From: Mesotoga sp.
GTDB lineage: Bacteria; Thermotogota; Thermotogae; Petrotogales; Kosmotogaceae
Assembly (NCBI GenBank): GCA_011620045.1
Contig: WOZY01000043.1
Location: 1-8,847, forward strand
Direction: 5' to 3'
Length of the DNA stretch: 8,847 nucleotides
Position numbers and translations under genes: made by a program. The notes under the pieces were generated by a model. The model was not told where the DNA came from, did no database searches, and worked only from the letters and a program-made list of their open reading frames with translations. Positions 1 to 6,795 of this stretch are shown in pieces; position 1 is the stretch's first letter; every line of letters starts with the position of its first letter.

Positions 1-352
1 CGCTAGGCTTCTTGCCAAAGAAGACTCCGCCGCTCATATGAATTGCTGCTTTACTCAATCCGGGAATTCCAAGTTTTGCTCCTGCTTCAACGGTTGCTGC
101 CGGTGCGGAGATGAAAATGCTTGGAATGGCCACTCTCAATGAACCTTCGAGATACTCGGTCAATCCCAACCTTGCAAGATACTGGAAACTCCAAGGAGCG
201 ACAACTGATTCATCAAATGCTACGAGTAGATCCATTCCGACTGCCTGTTTCAAAGTCCCTCTTTGCAGAATCTCCGGTTCCATCATGAGAGCCATTGGTA
301 CGCAACCAGACACAATAATCGCAATAATCAGAATCAACAGAATCCACTTCAT
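1..352 (-). CDS. Putative lipoprotein, possibly outer-membrane associated (3' end outside window)
   Basis: This reading frame starts at ATG 352-350 on the minus strand and stays open to the left edge, giving 117 residues with no stop. The N-terminus has a Lys, a run of Ile/Leu/Val and then V-S-G-C with Cys17, a classical lipobox, so the product should be exported and lipidated at Cys17. After it, residues about 56-98 show alternating polar/hydrophobic segments (for example YLARLGLTEYLEGSLRVAI) separated by short turns, the look of beta-hairpins in a small barrel or beta-rich envelope protein; that is inference. The start is supported by GAGGAG, which lies inside the last codons of the upstream lipase gene. 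That stop codon is only 4 nt before this ATG, so the pair is very likely co-transcribed and translationally coupled. I do not recognise the family. Confidence is high that it is a gene, low for its role. Confidence 0.8.
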   Translation of the reverse strand, partial: MKWILLILIIAIIVSGCVPMALMMEPEILQRGTLKQAVGMDLLVAFDESVVAPWSFQYLARLGLTEYLEGSLRVAIPSIFISAPAATVEAGAKLGIPGLSKAAIHMSGGVFFGKKPS

Positions 353-356
353 CCTT

Positions 357-1646
357 TCACTCCTCAACTCCCTCCAGAATCATGAACGAGGATTTGAACA
401 TCTCGAATTTTGCTGGAGGTGAAGGTACTTCACTGTTATCGTGCAAGAAGAGGACAAAGTCAAGCATTTTTCCATAGGGTATGGGTGAGACTTCTTGGTT
501 TTGAAACCCCTTATCAGCATAAGCCTTTTTAATCTCATCAAGGACCTCACCCATACTGTACAAAACAAGTGAGGGTATTTCTAGAATGGAAGCCAGCCTA
601 TCAACCAGAGCAATCATAGGATCGTCACTCTTGTAGATCTTTCCGAGAGATGATAGTAACTCAGAATAGAGCCTGTCGGGATCATCACAGTCTTGAAGAT
701 CACTGACGATCTCGATAGCAGCGATTTTCTCGTCATGAGAGAGAGAATCAAACATATCTTTGAATACGTCTCGATCTTCGAAAATATATGTGTACTCACC
801 CTTCAGAAGGCCAAAAGCAGCGAGCGTATCGAGATAGCCCTCTTCTATCTGCAACCTTGTTTCCTCAGCGTCGAAATCCAAAGTACTCACGTACATTACT
901 CTTGGTCTTATATGAATTAGATTCGCGTCGGCAAGGAATGCCTGAAGTTTAGCGATTCTATCTCTGAGCGCAATTCTACCAATATCGACAAGGATGATCT
1001 CTCTGAAGCCCCTTTCTAATGCCATCTCGACTGGCTGATTCGAATAGACGCCACCGTCCACAAAGGCTTTTCCATCGATGACCACCGTCCTGAAACCGGG
1101 AAAATTTGCACTCGCCATTATATATTCGATCAAAGACCCTTGAGGAATATCTTCAATGAAAAGCATCTCGGGTCTCAGATCGGTTAGATTGAACGTTACG
1201 AGCCCAAAGTCAATCGAAGAGCTCCTGACCGCATCCTCAGAAATCAATGAGTGCAACAGTTCTTTAAGAGGCGTCACATCTATTCCCTGGTTTATCACGT
1301 CGAGCGCCCCCTGATAAAGCTCTCCCAAACTCCAGTTAGCTCCTCCACCGTATGCCTCAATCAGCTTTTTCTGAGCCTCAGTCGGTTTCATGACACTTTC
1401 TTCGGAGATATTCCTCCACAGGTTGAGGGCCTTGTCAAAATCACCTTGAGCTACTGCAGCTGCATTTAAGGAGCCGACCGAAGCGCCGTAGACTCCACCA
1501 ATTTCTATTCCTAGATCAAGAAGAGCTTTCCAGGCACCAATTTCATATCCGCCCTTCGCTCCTCCTCCAGAGAGGACAAGACCCACACTACGCGAATAAA
1601 GCATTAAGGGAATCATGAAGACAAAAACTATAAGAAGTCTCTTCAC
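357..1646 (-). CDS. Patatin-like phospholipase, exported or membrane-anchored
   Basis: A 429-residue serine acyl hydrolase of the patatin family, expected to cleave acyl esters of phospholipids or related lipids. The motifs are complete: oxyanion-hole loop GGGAKG at residues 27-32, nucleophile elbow GASVG at 54-58 (Ser56), ASANFPGF at 178-185, and VDGG at 196-199 with catalytic Asp197. Residues 1-18 (Lys-Arg, then a hydrophobic stretch) look like a signal peptide or N-terminal anchor ending right before the first core strand, so it probably acts outside the cytoplasm. Residues after about 230 form a C-terminal extension that I cannot assign. The start is GTG at 1646-1644, preceded by AGAGGTG with 6 nt spacing. 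Its stop lies 4 nt before the start of the lipoprotein gene downstream. An outward-facing lipase paired with a lipoprotein suggests envelope lipid turnover or scavenging; that role is inferred. No clear promoter of its own is visible, although a terminator separates it from the upstream transporter gene. Confidence 0.93.
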   Translation of the reverse strand: MKRLLIVFVFMIPLMLYSRSVGLVLSGGGAKGGYEIGAWKALLDLGIEIGGVYGASVGSLNAAAVAQGDFDKALNLWRNISEESVMKPTEAQKKLIEAYGGGANWSLGELYQGALDVINQGIDVTPLKELLHSLISEDAVRSSSIDFGLVTFNLTDLRPEMLFIEDIPQGSLIEYIMASANFPGFRTVVIDGKAFVDGGVYSNQPVEMALERGFREIILVDIGRIALRDRIAKLQAFLADANLIHIRPRVMYVSTLDFDAEETRLQIEEGYLDTLAAFGLLKGEYTYIFEDRDVFKDMFDSLSHDEKIAAIEIVSDLQDCDDPDRLYSELLSSLGKIYKSDDPMIALVDRLASILEIPSLVLYSMGEVLDEIKKAYADKGFQNQEVSPIPYGKMLDFVLFLHDNSEVPSPPAKFEMFKSSFMILEGVEE

Positions 1647-1702
1647 TGACTACACCTCTTTTTAGTGGCTTCTATAGAGGGATAATAGCATTATTACCAC
1701 TC

Positions 1703-1730
1703 AAATAAAAAGCGAGAGAAAATATCTCGC
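1703..1730 (-). terminator. Intrinsic terminator of the AEC transporter gene
   Basis: Read on the minus strand, a GCGAGA stem, a 7-nt loop TATTTTC and a TCTCGC stem are followed directly by TTTTTATTT. It begins 4 nt after the transporter stop codon (1737-1735). The opposite strand has no comparable T tract, so it acts for the leftward gene only. Confidence 0.8.
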
Positions 1731-1734
1731 CATT

Positions 1735-2643
1735 TCAATCAAGAAAAGAGATGATAAGGGGGATCGTTATCAGAGAAAAGAGAGTTGAAGATGCAATGAG
1801 TTTGGAGGAAAGCTCGTAATCAGAGTCGAAAATCCTTGCAAATATAGATGTGTTTGCTGCGGCTGGCATTGCGCTCATGATTATCAATATCTTCTCCACC
1901 ATAGCGGGCATTTCAACGACAGACAACAGAAAGAAGACAATGACCGGCGCAACACACAGCTTCACAATGCTGTAGAAGATAACAGTCCTGCTCTTCAATA
2001 TTGTGGAGAGTTTTGCATTGCCCAAAATAATTCCCGCAACTACCATGGCTAAAGGAATTGTGCTTTCTCCAAGAAGAGCAAGAGCTTCATCAAGAAACAG
2101 CGGAAGCTTCAATGGAGTGAAGAAGAGGATAAGACCGATGCATACTGAAATCATTCCAGGATTGAGAAAAGCCCTTCTAGTTGAAAAACCCGCCTCACGT
2201 GACATAATTCGCACACCGACAGTCCATGTAAGCACATTGAACCAGATATTGAAGACCGCGCTGTAAAAAACACCCTCATTCCCGATAATTAGCTCGACAA
2301 CGGGGTATCCCATGTAAGCAACGTTTCCAAAAAGAACTGCATATAGAAAGACACTTCTCGAATCTCCGGTGAGCTTAAGAATCCTTGATGAGACTACTCC
2401 TACAAACCAAAGAATCAGATACAAAACTCCTCCAGCCATTAACAATATTACGGCGTTAGAAAACACCTCATAAGAGTATCCAAAATTCATCGAATCTACT
2501 ATCAGAGCAGGAAGAGTTACGTAAAGAACGAATCTGGAAACTCCCTTTGTAAACAAATCGTCAACCAGATTAGTTCTCCTCAATATGAAGCCAATTCCAA
2601 TTAACACAAAGAAAGTAAGCACTTTCGAGACGATTTCAGTCAT
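1735..2643 (-). CDS. AEC family transporter (auxin efflux carrier type permease)
   Basis: A polytopic membrane protein of the AEC/Mem_trans family. Bacterial members carry malate, malonate or other organic anions, but the substrate cannot be read from sequence. From the preferred start it has 302 residues, the usual family length. Recognisable features are the N-terminal helix leading to GFILRRTNL (18-26), SRFVLYVTLPALIVDS (36-51), FGNVAYMGYPV (105-115), NPGMISVCIGLILF (161-174), LGESTIPLAMVVAGIIL (191-207), and the C-terminal MPAAANTSIFARIF (259-272) with its following helix; about ten membrane spans are likely. A longer frame begins at TTG 2682. I prefer ATG 2643-2641, because it matches the usual AEC N-terminus and because a strong promoter lies between the two. 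Neither start has a good Shine-Dalgarno sequence. The gene stands alone between a divergent promoter region and its own terminator. Confidence 0.88.
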   Translation of the reverse strand: MTEIVSKVLTFFVLIGIGFILRRTNLVDDLFTKGVSRFVLYVTLPALIVDSMNFGYSYEVFSNAVILLMAGGVLYLILWFVGVVSSRILKLTGDSRSVFLYAVLFGNVAYMGYPVVELIIGNEGVFYSAVFNIWFNVLTWTVGVRIMSREAGFSTRRAFLNPGMISVCIGLILFFTPLKLPLFLDEALALLGESTIPLAMVVAGIILGNAKLSTILKSRTVIFYSIVKLCVAPVIVFFLLSVVEMPAMVEKILIIMSAMPAAANTSIFARIFDSDYELSSKLIASSTLFSLITIPLIISFLD

Positions 2644-2650
2644 TAAAAGG

Positions 2651-2678
2651 ATTATAGACCAGCATACCAAAGAATCAA
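2651..2678 (-). promoter_or_regulatory. Promoter of the AEC transporter gene
   Basis: On the minus strand, TTGATT (2678-2673), a 16-bp spacer and a perfect TATAAT (2656-2651) form a near-consensus housekeeping promoter. The -10 box ends 7 nt before ATG 2643, so transcription should begin at or within a base of the start codon. This argues against the upstream TTG start. Confidence 0.65.
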
Positions 2679-2760
2679 ACAAGGAGAAGAGATTAGATGG
2701 CTCTTAACAGCTTGAATTAGGATCAGCGGAGAACAAAGTGATTACATAAATGACTCAGAA

Positions 2761-2790
2761 TTGTGATAAACTAGTCTCGATAAATATTAT
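2761..2790 (+). promoter_or_regulatory. Putative promoter of the DUF3798 ABC transporter operon
   Basis: TTGTGA (2761-2766), an 18-bp spacer and TATTAT (2785-2790) fit a housekeeping promoter moderately well. The start site would be near 2797, leaving a leader of about 105 nt before the binding-protein ATG. The leader holds only a weak 4-bp hairpin (TGCC/GGCA, 2858-2870) and no recognisable riboswitch. I see no convincing operator palindrome around it. Confidence 0.45.
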
Positions 2791-2887
2791 GCTTTCCTTT
2801 TCGATATCAGGGTTATCCGGTTTCTATTTCGGTCAAACAGAAATGATGATTAAAGGATGCCTATCGGGCAGCCTGAATTCCTAATAA

Positions 2888-2894
2888 AAGGGGG
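2888..2894 (+). promoter_or_regulatory. Ribosome binding site of the DUF3798 gene
   Basis: AAGGGGG lies 8 nt upstream of ATG 2903, with a run of T between them. It fixes the start chosen for the binding protein. Confidence 0.6.
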
Positions 2895-2902
2895 TTTTTT
2901 GA

Positions 2903-4078
2903 ATGCGTAAAGCACTATTAGTTCTGCTGGTAGTTCTTGTTAGCGCGGCTTTCATGTTTGCCGCTGATTTTCACATCGGCGTTGTAACCGGAACTGTTTC
3001 TCAGTCCGAAGATGATCTTAGAGGCGCCGAAGCGTTGATCAAGAAATATGGAGACGCTGCTTCCGGTGGGATGATCGTACATCTTACCTACCCTGACAAC
3101 TTCATGTCCGAGCAGGAGACTGTCATTGCACAGATAACAGGTCTCGCAGACGATCCTCTAATGAAGGCAATCGTTGTCAACCAGGCTATTCCTGGAACGG
3201 TTGAGAGCTTCAGAAGAATCAGGGAAACAAGACCGGACATCATTCTTCTCGCCGGTCTTCCTCATGAAGATCCCCCAATGTTAGCCGATGCAGCTCACCT
3301 TTCAGTCAACGCTGATTCACTGGCACGTGGTTACCTGATAATCTACACGGCCAAGCAGCTGGGCGCAGAGAAGTTCATGCACATCTCATTCCCAAGACAC
3401 ATGTCTTACGAACTTCTTTCCAAGAGAAGAGACATTATGAGAGCTGCTTGCGAAGAACTCGGTCTTGAATTCATCGACATGGGTTCTCCGGACCCTGTCA
3501 GTGACGTTGGAATCGCCGGTGCACAGCAGTTCATCCTTGAGAAAGTTCCCGCCTGGCTTGATGAGTATGGAGAAAAAACAGCATTCTTCTGTACAAACGA
3601 TGCCCACACAGAACCTCTTCTCAAGAGAATTGCCGAACTTGGCGGTTATTTCATCGAAGCCGACCTGCCCTCACCATTGATGGGTTATCCCGGCGCACTT
3701 GGTATATCCTTTACCGAAGAGGAAACTGGCAACTGGCCAGCAATTCTCTCCAAGGTGGAAAAAGCCGTTGTCGATAAGGGTGGAGCAGGAAGAATGGGAA
3801 CATGGGCCTACTCGCTTGGTTACACGACGACCGCAGCGCTTGCAGAACACGCTAAGAATGTCATTGAAGGCAAATGCGAAGTAGACGACTTCGACGCAGT
3901 CATGGCTGCTTTTGCTGAATACACACCTGGCGCGGCATGGAATGGAAGCTATTACGTTGATGCCGATGGAATTGAGCAGGAAAACTATCTCTTGATCTAT
4001 CAGGACACCTACATATTTGGCAAAGGTTACATGGGTATAACTGAAGTAGAGGTTCCTGAGAAATTCCTAAACTTCTAA
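2903..4078 (+). CDS. DUF3798 periplasmic binding protein of an ABC importer
   Basis: A 391-residue secreted protein that I recognise as the DUF3798 family, whose ligand is unknown. Residues 1-20 are a signal peptide (Arg-Lys, a hydrophobic core, then FMFA before A-D); there is no lipobox, so the mature protein should be soluble in the periplasm. The body resembles a type I periplasmic binding protein: a first beta strand DFHIGVVTG (22-30), a lobe containing PDIILLAGLPHEDPP (111-125), a second-lobe segment AEKFMHISFPRH (155-166), and AFFCTNDAHTEPLLKRI (227-243), comparable to the strand-plus-helix in sugar-binding and LacI-type proteins where a ligand-binding Asp is common. It is first in an operon with an ATPase and two permeases, so it very likely delivers the ligand to them. 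A terminator hairpin just after it should make it the most abundant product. The family assignment is from memory of its sequence; the binding role is inferred from fold and context. Confidence 0.9.
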   Translation: MRKALLVLLVVLVSAAFMFAADFHIGVVTGTVSQSEDDLRGAEALIKKYGDAASGGMIVHLTYPDNFMSEQETVIAQITGLADDPLMKAIVVNQAIPGTVESFRRIRETRPDIILLAGLPHEDPPMLADAAHLSVNADSLARGYLIIYTAKQLGAEKFMHISFPRHMSYELLSKRRDIMRAACEELGLEFIDMGSPDPVSDVGIAGAQQFILEKVPAWLDEYGEKTAFFCTNDAHTEPLLKRIAELGGYFIEADLPSPLMGYPGALGISFTEEETGNWPAILSKVEKAVVDKGGAGRMGTWAYSLGYTTTAALAEHAKNVIEGKCEVDDFDAVMAAFAEYTPGAAWNGSYYVDADGIEQENYLLIYQDTYIFGKGYMGITEVEVPEKFLNF

Positions 4079-4088
4079 GCTGAATAAC

Positions 4089-4121
4089 GTCAAGAGGGGG
4101 GGCAACCCCCCTTTTCTTGAC
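4089..4121 (+). terminator. Intra-operon intrinsic terminator / attenuating hairpin
   Basis: An inner stem of six or seven G (4096-4102) pairs with six C (4106-4111) across a CAA loop and is followed by TTTTCTT. Flanking GTCAAG (4089-4094) and CTTGAC (4116-4121) can pair as an outer stem. It sits 11 nt after the binding-protein stop and 34 nt before the ATPase start. With no strong promoter after it, the downstream genes probably depend on partial readthrough. The hairpin may also protect the binding-protein mRNA from 3' decay. Confidence 0.8.
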
Positions 4122-4143
4122 TCATTTCTAACGTTCGGTATTT

Positions 4144-4150
4144 GGGGTGA
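4144..4150 (+). promoter_or_regulatory. Ribosome binding site of the ABC ATPase gene
   Basis: GGGGTGA lies 4 nt before ATG 4155 and supports that start. Confidence 0.6.
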
Positions 4151-4154
4151 AGTC

Positions 4155-5759
4155 ATGGACGAAAAGCAATATCTGCTAAGGATGGAGAACATCAGCAAGG
4201 ACTTTTTTGGAAATCAGGTTCTGAAAGATGTGACCATAAGAGTTGGAAAAGGCGAAATTATCGGACTGGTAGGCGAGAACGGAGCGGGCAAGTCGACCCT
4301 AATGAATATCCTCTTCGGACTATCTGTCATTCACGAGACGGGCGGCTTCCAGGGAAGGATATTTCTTGAAGACAACGAAGTAAATTTCGCCAGTCCCTTT
4401 GAAGCTATTGAAGCCGGTATTGGAATGGTACATCAAGAGTTCATTCTTATTCCAGGTTTCACTGCAACAGAGAATATTCTTTTGAACAGAGAGTCCACCA
4501 ATTACAATATCCTTGTTGAAGTCTTCGGAGAAAGACTTCGCACTCTCGATAGAGAAGAGATGCACAAGAGAGCTGTGAAGGCAATCGAGAAGCTTGGAGT
4601 CCAACTGGATCCAGATATGCTGGTAAGCGAGATGCCGGTTGGTCACAGGCAGTTTACTGAAATTGCAAGAGAAATGGACAGACAGTCAACCAAGCTCCTA
4701 GTTCTTGACGAGCCTACTGCAGTTCTCACGGAATCAGAAGCCAACACTATGTTGAAAGCTGCAAGAAAGCTTGCCGACTCGGGTCTGTCGATAATCTTCA
4801 TAACCCACAGACTTAGCGAGGTTCTGGAGATAGCTGATCGGCTGGTTGTATTGAGAGACGGCCAGGTGGTTCGTGAGCTGGAGTCATCCAAGACCACTCC
4901 GAGAGAGGTTGCTTCCCTAATGGTCGGTAGAGAGATAAAAGACGCCATTTCTGTGCGCTCAAATGACAGCGAAGAGTCCGAAATTGTTCTAGACATAAAG
5001 GATCTCTGGGTGGACATGCCTGGAGAACAGGTTAACGGTGTCAACCTTCAAGTACATAAGGGCGAGATTCTCGGTATTGGAGGCCTTGCAGGACAAGGGA
5101 AGCTCGGGATTGCAAACGGAGTGATGGGTCTCTTCCCTGCGGAAGGCGAAGTTCACTATAAGGGTGAGATCCTCCCTCTAAACAATCCTGTTAGCGTTTT
5201 GAGCAAAGGAATCGCTTTTGTTTCTGAGGACAGAAGGGGCGTCGGCCTTCTTCTAGACGAACCAATAGATTTGAATATTGTGTTCACTGCGATTCAGATC
5301 CAGGGAAGGTTCATCAAGAATTTCCTGGGAGGACTGGTTAAATGGCGAGACGAAAAAGAAATATCGAGAGTTGCAAGAGAATATGTCGATTCGCTGCAAA
5401 TCAAATGTGTTAGCGAAAAGCAGGAGGCAAAAGAGCTTTCGGGAGGCAACCAACAGAAAGTCTGTCTCGCAAAGGCCTTTGTTCTGGAACCCGATCTTCT
5501 CTTTGTTTCTGAGCCCACCAGAGGAATCGATGTAGGTGCAAAAAGCGTAGTCCTTGAGACCCTTAGAAGGCAAAACAGAGAACACGGAACAACTATAATC
5601 ATGACTTCTTCTGAACTTGAAGAGCTCCGTTCAATTTGCGACAGGATTGCCATAGTAAATGAAGGAAAGATATTTGGAATTCTTCCGCCTACTGCTGACC
5701 CAGCCGACTTTGGTCTTCTGATGCTGGGTGAACAGGAAGAGGTGAAGTCAGGTGTTTGA
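4155..5759 (+). CDS. ABC transporter ATP-binding protein, two fused ATPase domains (RbsA/MglA type)
   Basis: A 534-residue cytoplasmic ATPase that powers import through the two permeases encoded next. Domain 1 has a canonical Walker A GENGAGKST (40-48), a Q-loop with Gln94, Walker B LLVLDE (181-186) and H-loop His218, but its signature is degenerate, MPVGHRQ (160-166). Domain 2 has the intact signature LSGGNQQ (428-434) and the family motif SEDRRGVGL (357-365). Its Walker A is altered to GLAGQGK followed by Leu (310-317), its Walker B reads LLFVSEP with Ser452 where Asp is usual, and Ser486 replaces the switch His, the last being common in this family. Thus one composite ATP site looks complete and the other degenerate. 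Length and layout match the sugar/nucleoside type of double ATPase. Its last 8 nt overlap the first permease gene, and GAGGTGA near its end serves as the ribosome binding site for that permease. Confidence 0.95.
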   Translation: MDEKQYLLRMENISKDFFGNQVLKDVTIRVGKGEIIGLVGENGAGKSTLMNILFGLSVIHETGGFQGRIFLEDNEVNFASPFEAIEAGIGMVHQEFILIPGFTATENILLNRESTNYNILVEVFGERLRTLDREEMHKRAVKAIEKLGVQLDPDMLVSEMPVGHRQFTEIAREMDRQSTKLLVLDEPTAVLTESEANTMLKAARKLADSGLSIIFITHRLSEVLEIADRLVVLRDGQVVRELESSKTTPREVASLMVGREIKDAISVRSNDSEESEIVLDIKDLWVDMPGEQVNGVNLQVHKGEILGIGGLAGQGKLGIANGVMGLFPAEGEVHYKGEILPLNNPVSVLSKGIAFVSEDRRGVGLLLDEPIDLNIVFTAIQIQGRFIKNFLGGLVKWRDEKEISRVAREYVDSLQIKCVSEKQEAKELSGGNQQKVCLAKAFVLEPDLLFVSEPTRGIDVGAKSVVLETLRRQNREHGTTIIMTSSELEELRSICDRIAIVNEGKIFGILPPTADPADFGLLMLGEQEEVKSGV

Positions 5760-6795
5760 GAGTATTGGAAAGCTCATTGAAAAGGCCGGCTGGCCCAGAA
5801 TAATAATTGCTCTCTTCCTGCTTTCCTTGTTCGCGATAGCTCCATTTGTCAACATAAGTATCGGGACATCTATAAGCGATACAATCGTCAGGTTTGCAAT
5901 GAACTCTGTTCTTGTTCTTTCTCTAGTTCCAATGGTGCAGTCCGGTTGCGGACTGAACTTCGGAATGCAGCTTGGCGTTATAGCGGGATTGATTGGAGCC
6001 GTTACCAGTATTGAACTCGGAGTTACAGGCTTTGCAGGATTTCTAACGGCAATAGGAATAGCCATTCCCTTCGCCGCGATTCTTGGCTTCTTCTACGGAC
6101 TTCTCCTGAACAGAGTGAAGGGCGACGAGATGGTCGTTGCAACTTACGTAGGATTTTCTTCAGTCGCGTTCATGAGCATGATGTGGCTTCTATTGCCATA
6201 CAAGAGCCCAAACATGATTTGGGGATATGGCGGTTCGGGACTTAGGACAACAATCAGCGTTGAAGGATACTGGCTGGGGGTTCTCAACAACTTCCTCAGC
6301 GTTCGAATAGGGAATTTCTTTCTACCGACAGGAACGATCCTTTTCTTCGCTCTGATAGCGCTGCTCGTCTGGTCGTTCTTCAAGACAAAGCTGGGAACTG
6401 CAATGACAGCAGCTGGATCGAACCCTGTTTACGCTAAGGCTGCCGGTGTCAACGTTGATAGAATGAGAATCCTCTCTGTTGTGATATCAACGATCATAGC
6501 AGCGGTGGGAATTCTCGTCTATGAGCAAAGCTTTGGATTCATCCAGCTTTACATGGCCCCTCTTCTAATGGCCTTCCCAGCCGTAGCGGCCCTGTTACTC
6601 GGAGGCGCTTCAGTCTCTAAAGCGTCTATGGGCAATGTCATTATCGGAGCATTCCTTTTCCAGGGAATTCTTACAATGACTCCTTCCGTCATGAATAACT
6701 TGATTAAGAGTGACATGTCCGAGGTAATAAGAATAATCGTCTCCAACGGTATGATCGTATACGCTTTGACGAGAAAAATGAAGGTGAGAAAATGA
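5752..6795 (+). CDS. ABC transporter permease 1 (BPD_transp_2 type)
   Basis: A 347-residue integral membrane protein of the family that includes RbsC and the LivH/LivM permeases. It has about eight to ten hydrophobic segments, the first near 15-33. Landmarks are CGLNFGMQLGVIAG (66-79) and a cytoplasmic coupling-type loop, KTKLGTAMTAAGSNP (211-225) followed by AKAAGVNVDRMR (228-239), the segment by which such permeases contact the ATPase. Further on are LLLGGASVSKA (281-291) and a final span ending in a basic tail. The start is GTG 5752-5754, overlapping the ATPase stop by 8 nt, with GAGGTGA (5739-5745) at 6 nt spacing. Its stop overlaps the next ATG as ATGA. It is clearly related to the following permease, so the channel is probably a heterodimer. 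Confidence 0.93.
   Translation: MFESIGKLIEKAGWPRIIIALFLLSLFAIAPFVNISIGTSISDTIVRFAMNSVLVLSLVPMVQSGCGLNFGMQLGVIAGLIGAVTSIELGVTGFAGFLTAIGIAIPFAAILGFFYGLLLNRVKGDEMVVATYVGFSSVAFMSMMWLLLPYKSPNMIWGYGGSGLRTTISVEGYWLGVLNNFLSVRIGNFFLPTGTILFFALIALLVWSFFKTKLGTAMTAAGSNPVYAKAAGVNVDRMRILSVVISTIIAAVGILVYEQSFGFIQLYMAPLLMAFPAVAALLLGGASVSKASMGNVIIGAFLFQGILTMTPSVMNNLIKSDMSEVIRIIVSNGMIVYALTRKMKVRK

Noticed and set aside
111..422. Plus-strand frame of 103 codons over the left edge
   Set aside because: It lies antisense to the lipoprotein and the end of the lipase gene, both of which have clear protein signatures and ribosome binding sites. Its product shows no family character.
1665..1707. Promoter for the lipase-lipoprotein unit (TTTTAT, 17 bp, TATTAT)
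   Set aside because: A TATTAT box exists, but the -35 part is poor and overlaps the T tract of the upstream terminator. I could not support a specific promoter.
2643..2682. TTG start at 2682 for the AEC transporter
   Set aside because: It has no ribosome binding site, adds 13 residues not typical of the family, and lies upstream of a strong promoter whose start site would exclude it.
4117..4144. Internal promoter before the ATPase gene (TTGACT, 16 bp, TATTTG)
   Set aside because: The -35 part is good but overlaps the terminator arm. The -10 match is poor and would start transcription inside the ribosome binding site region.
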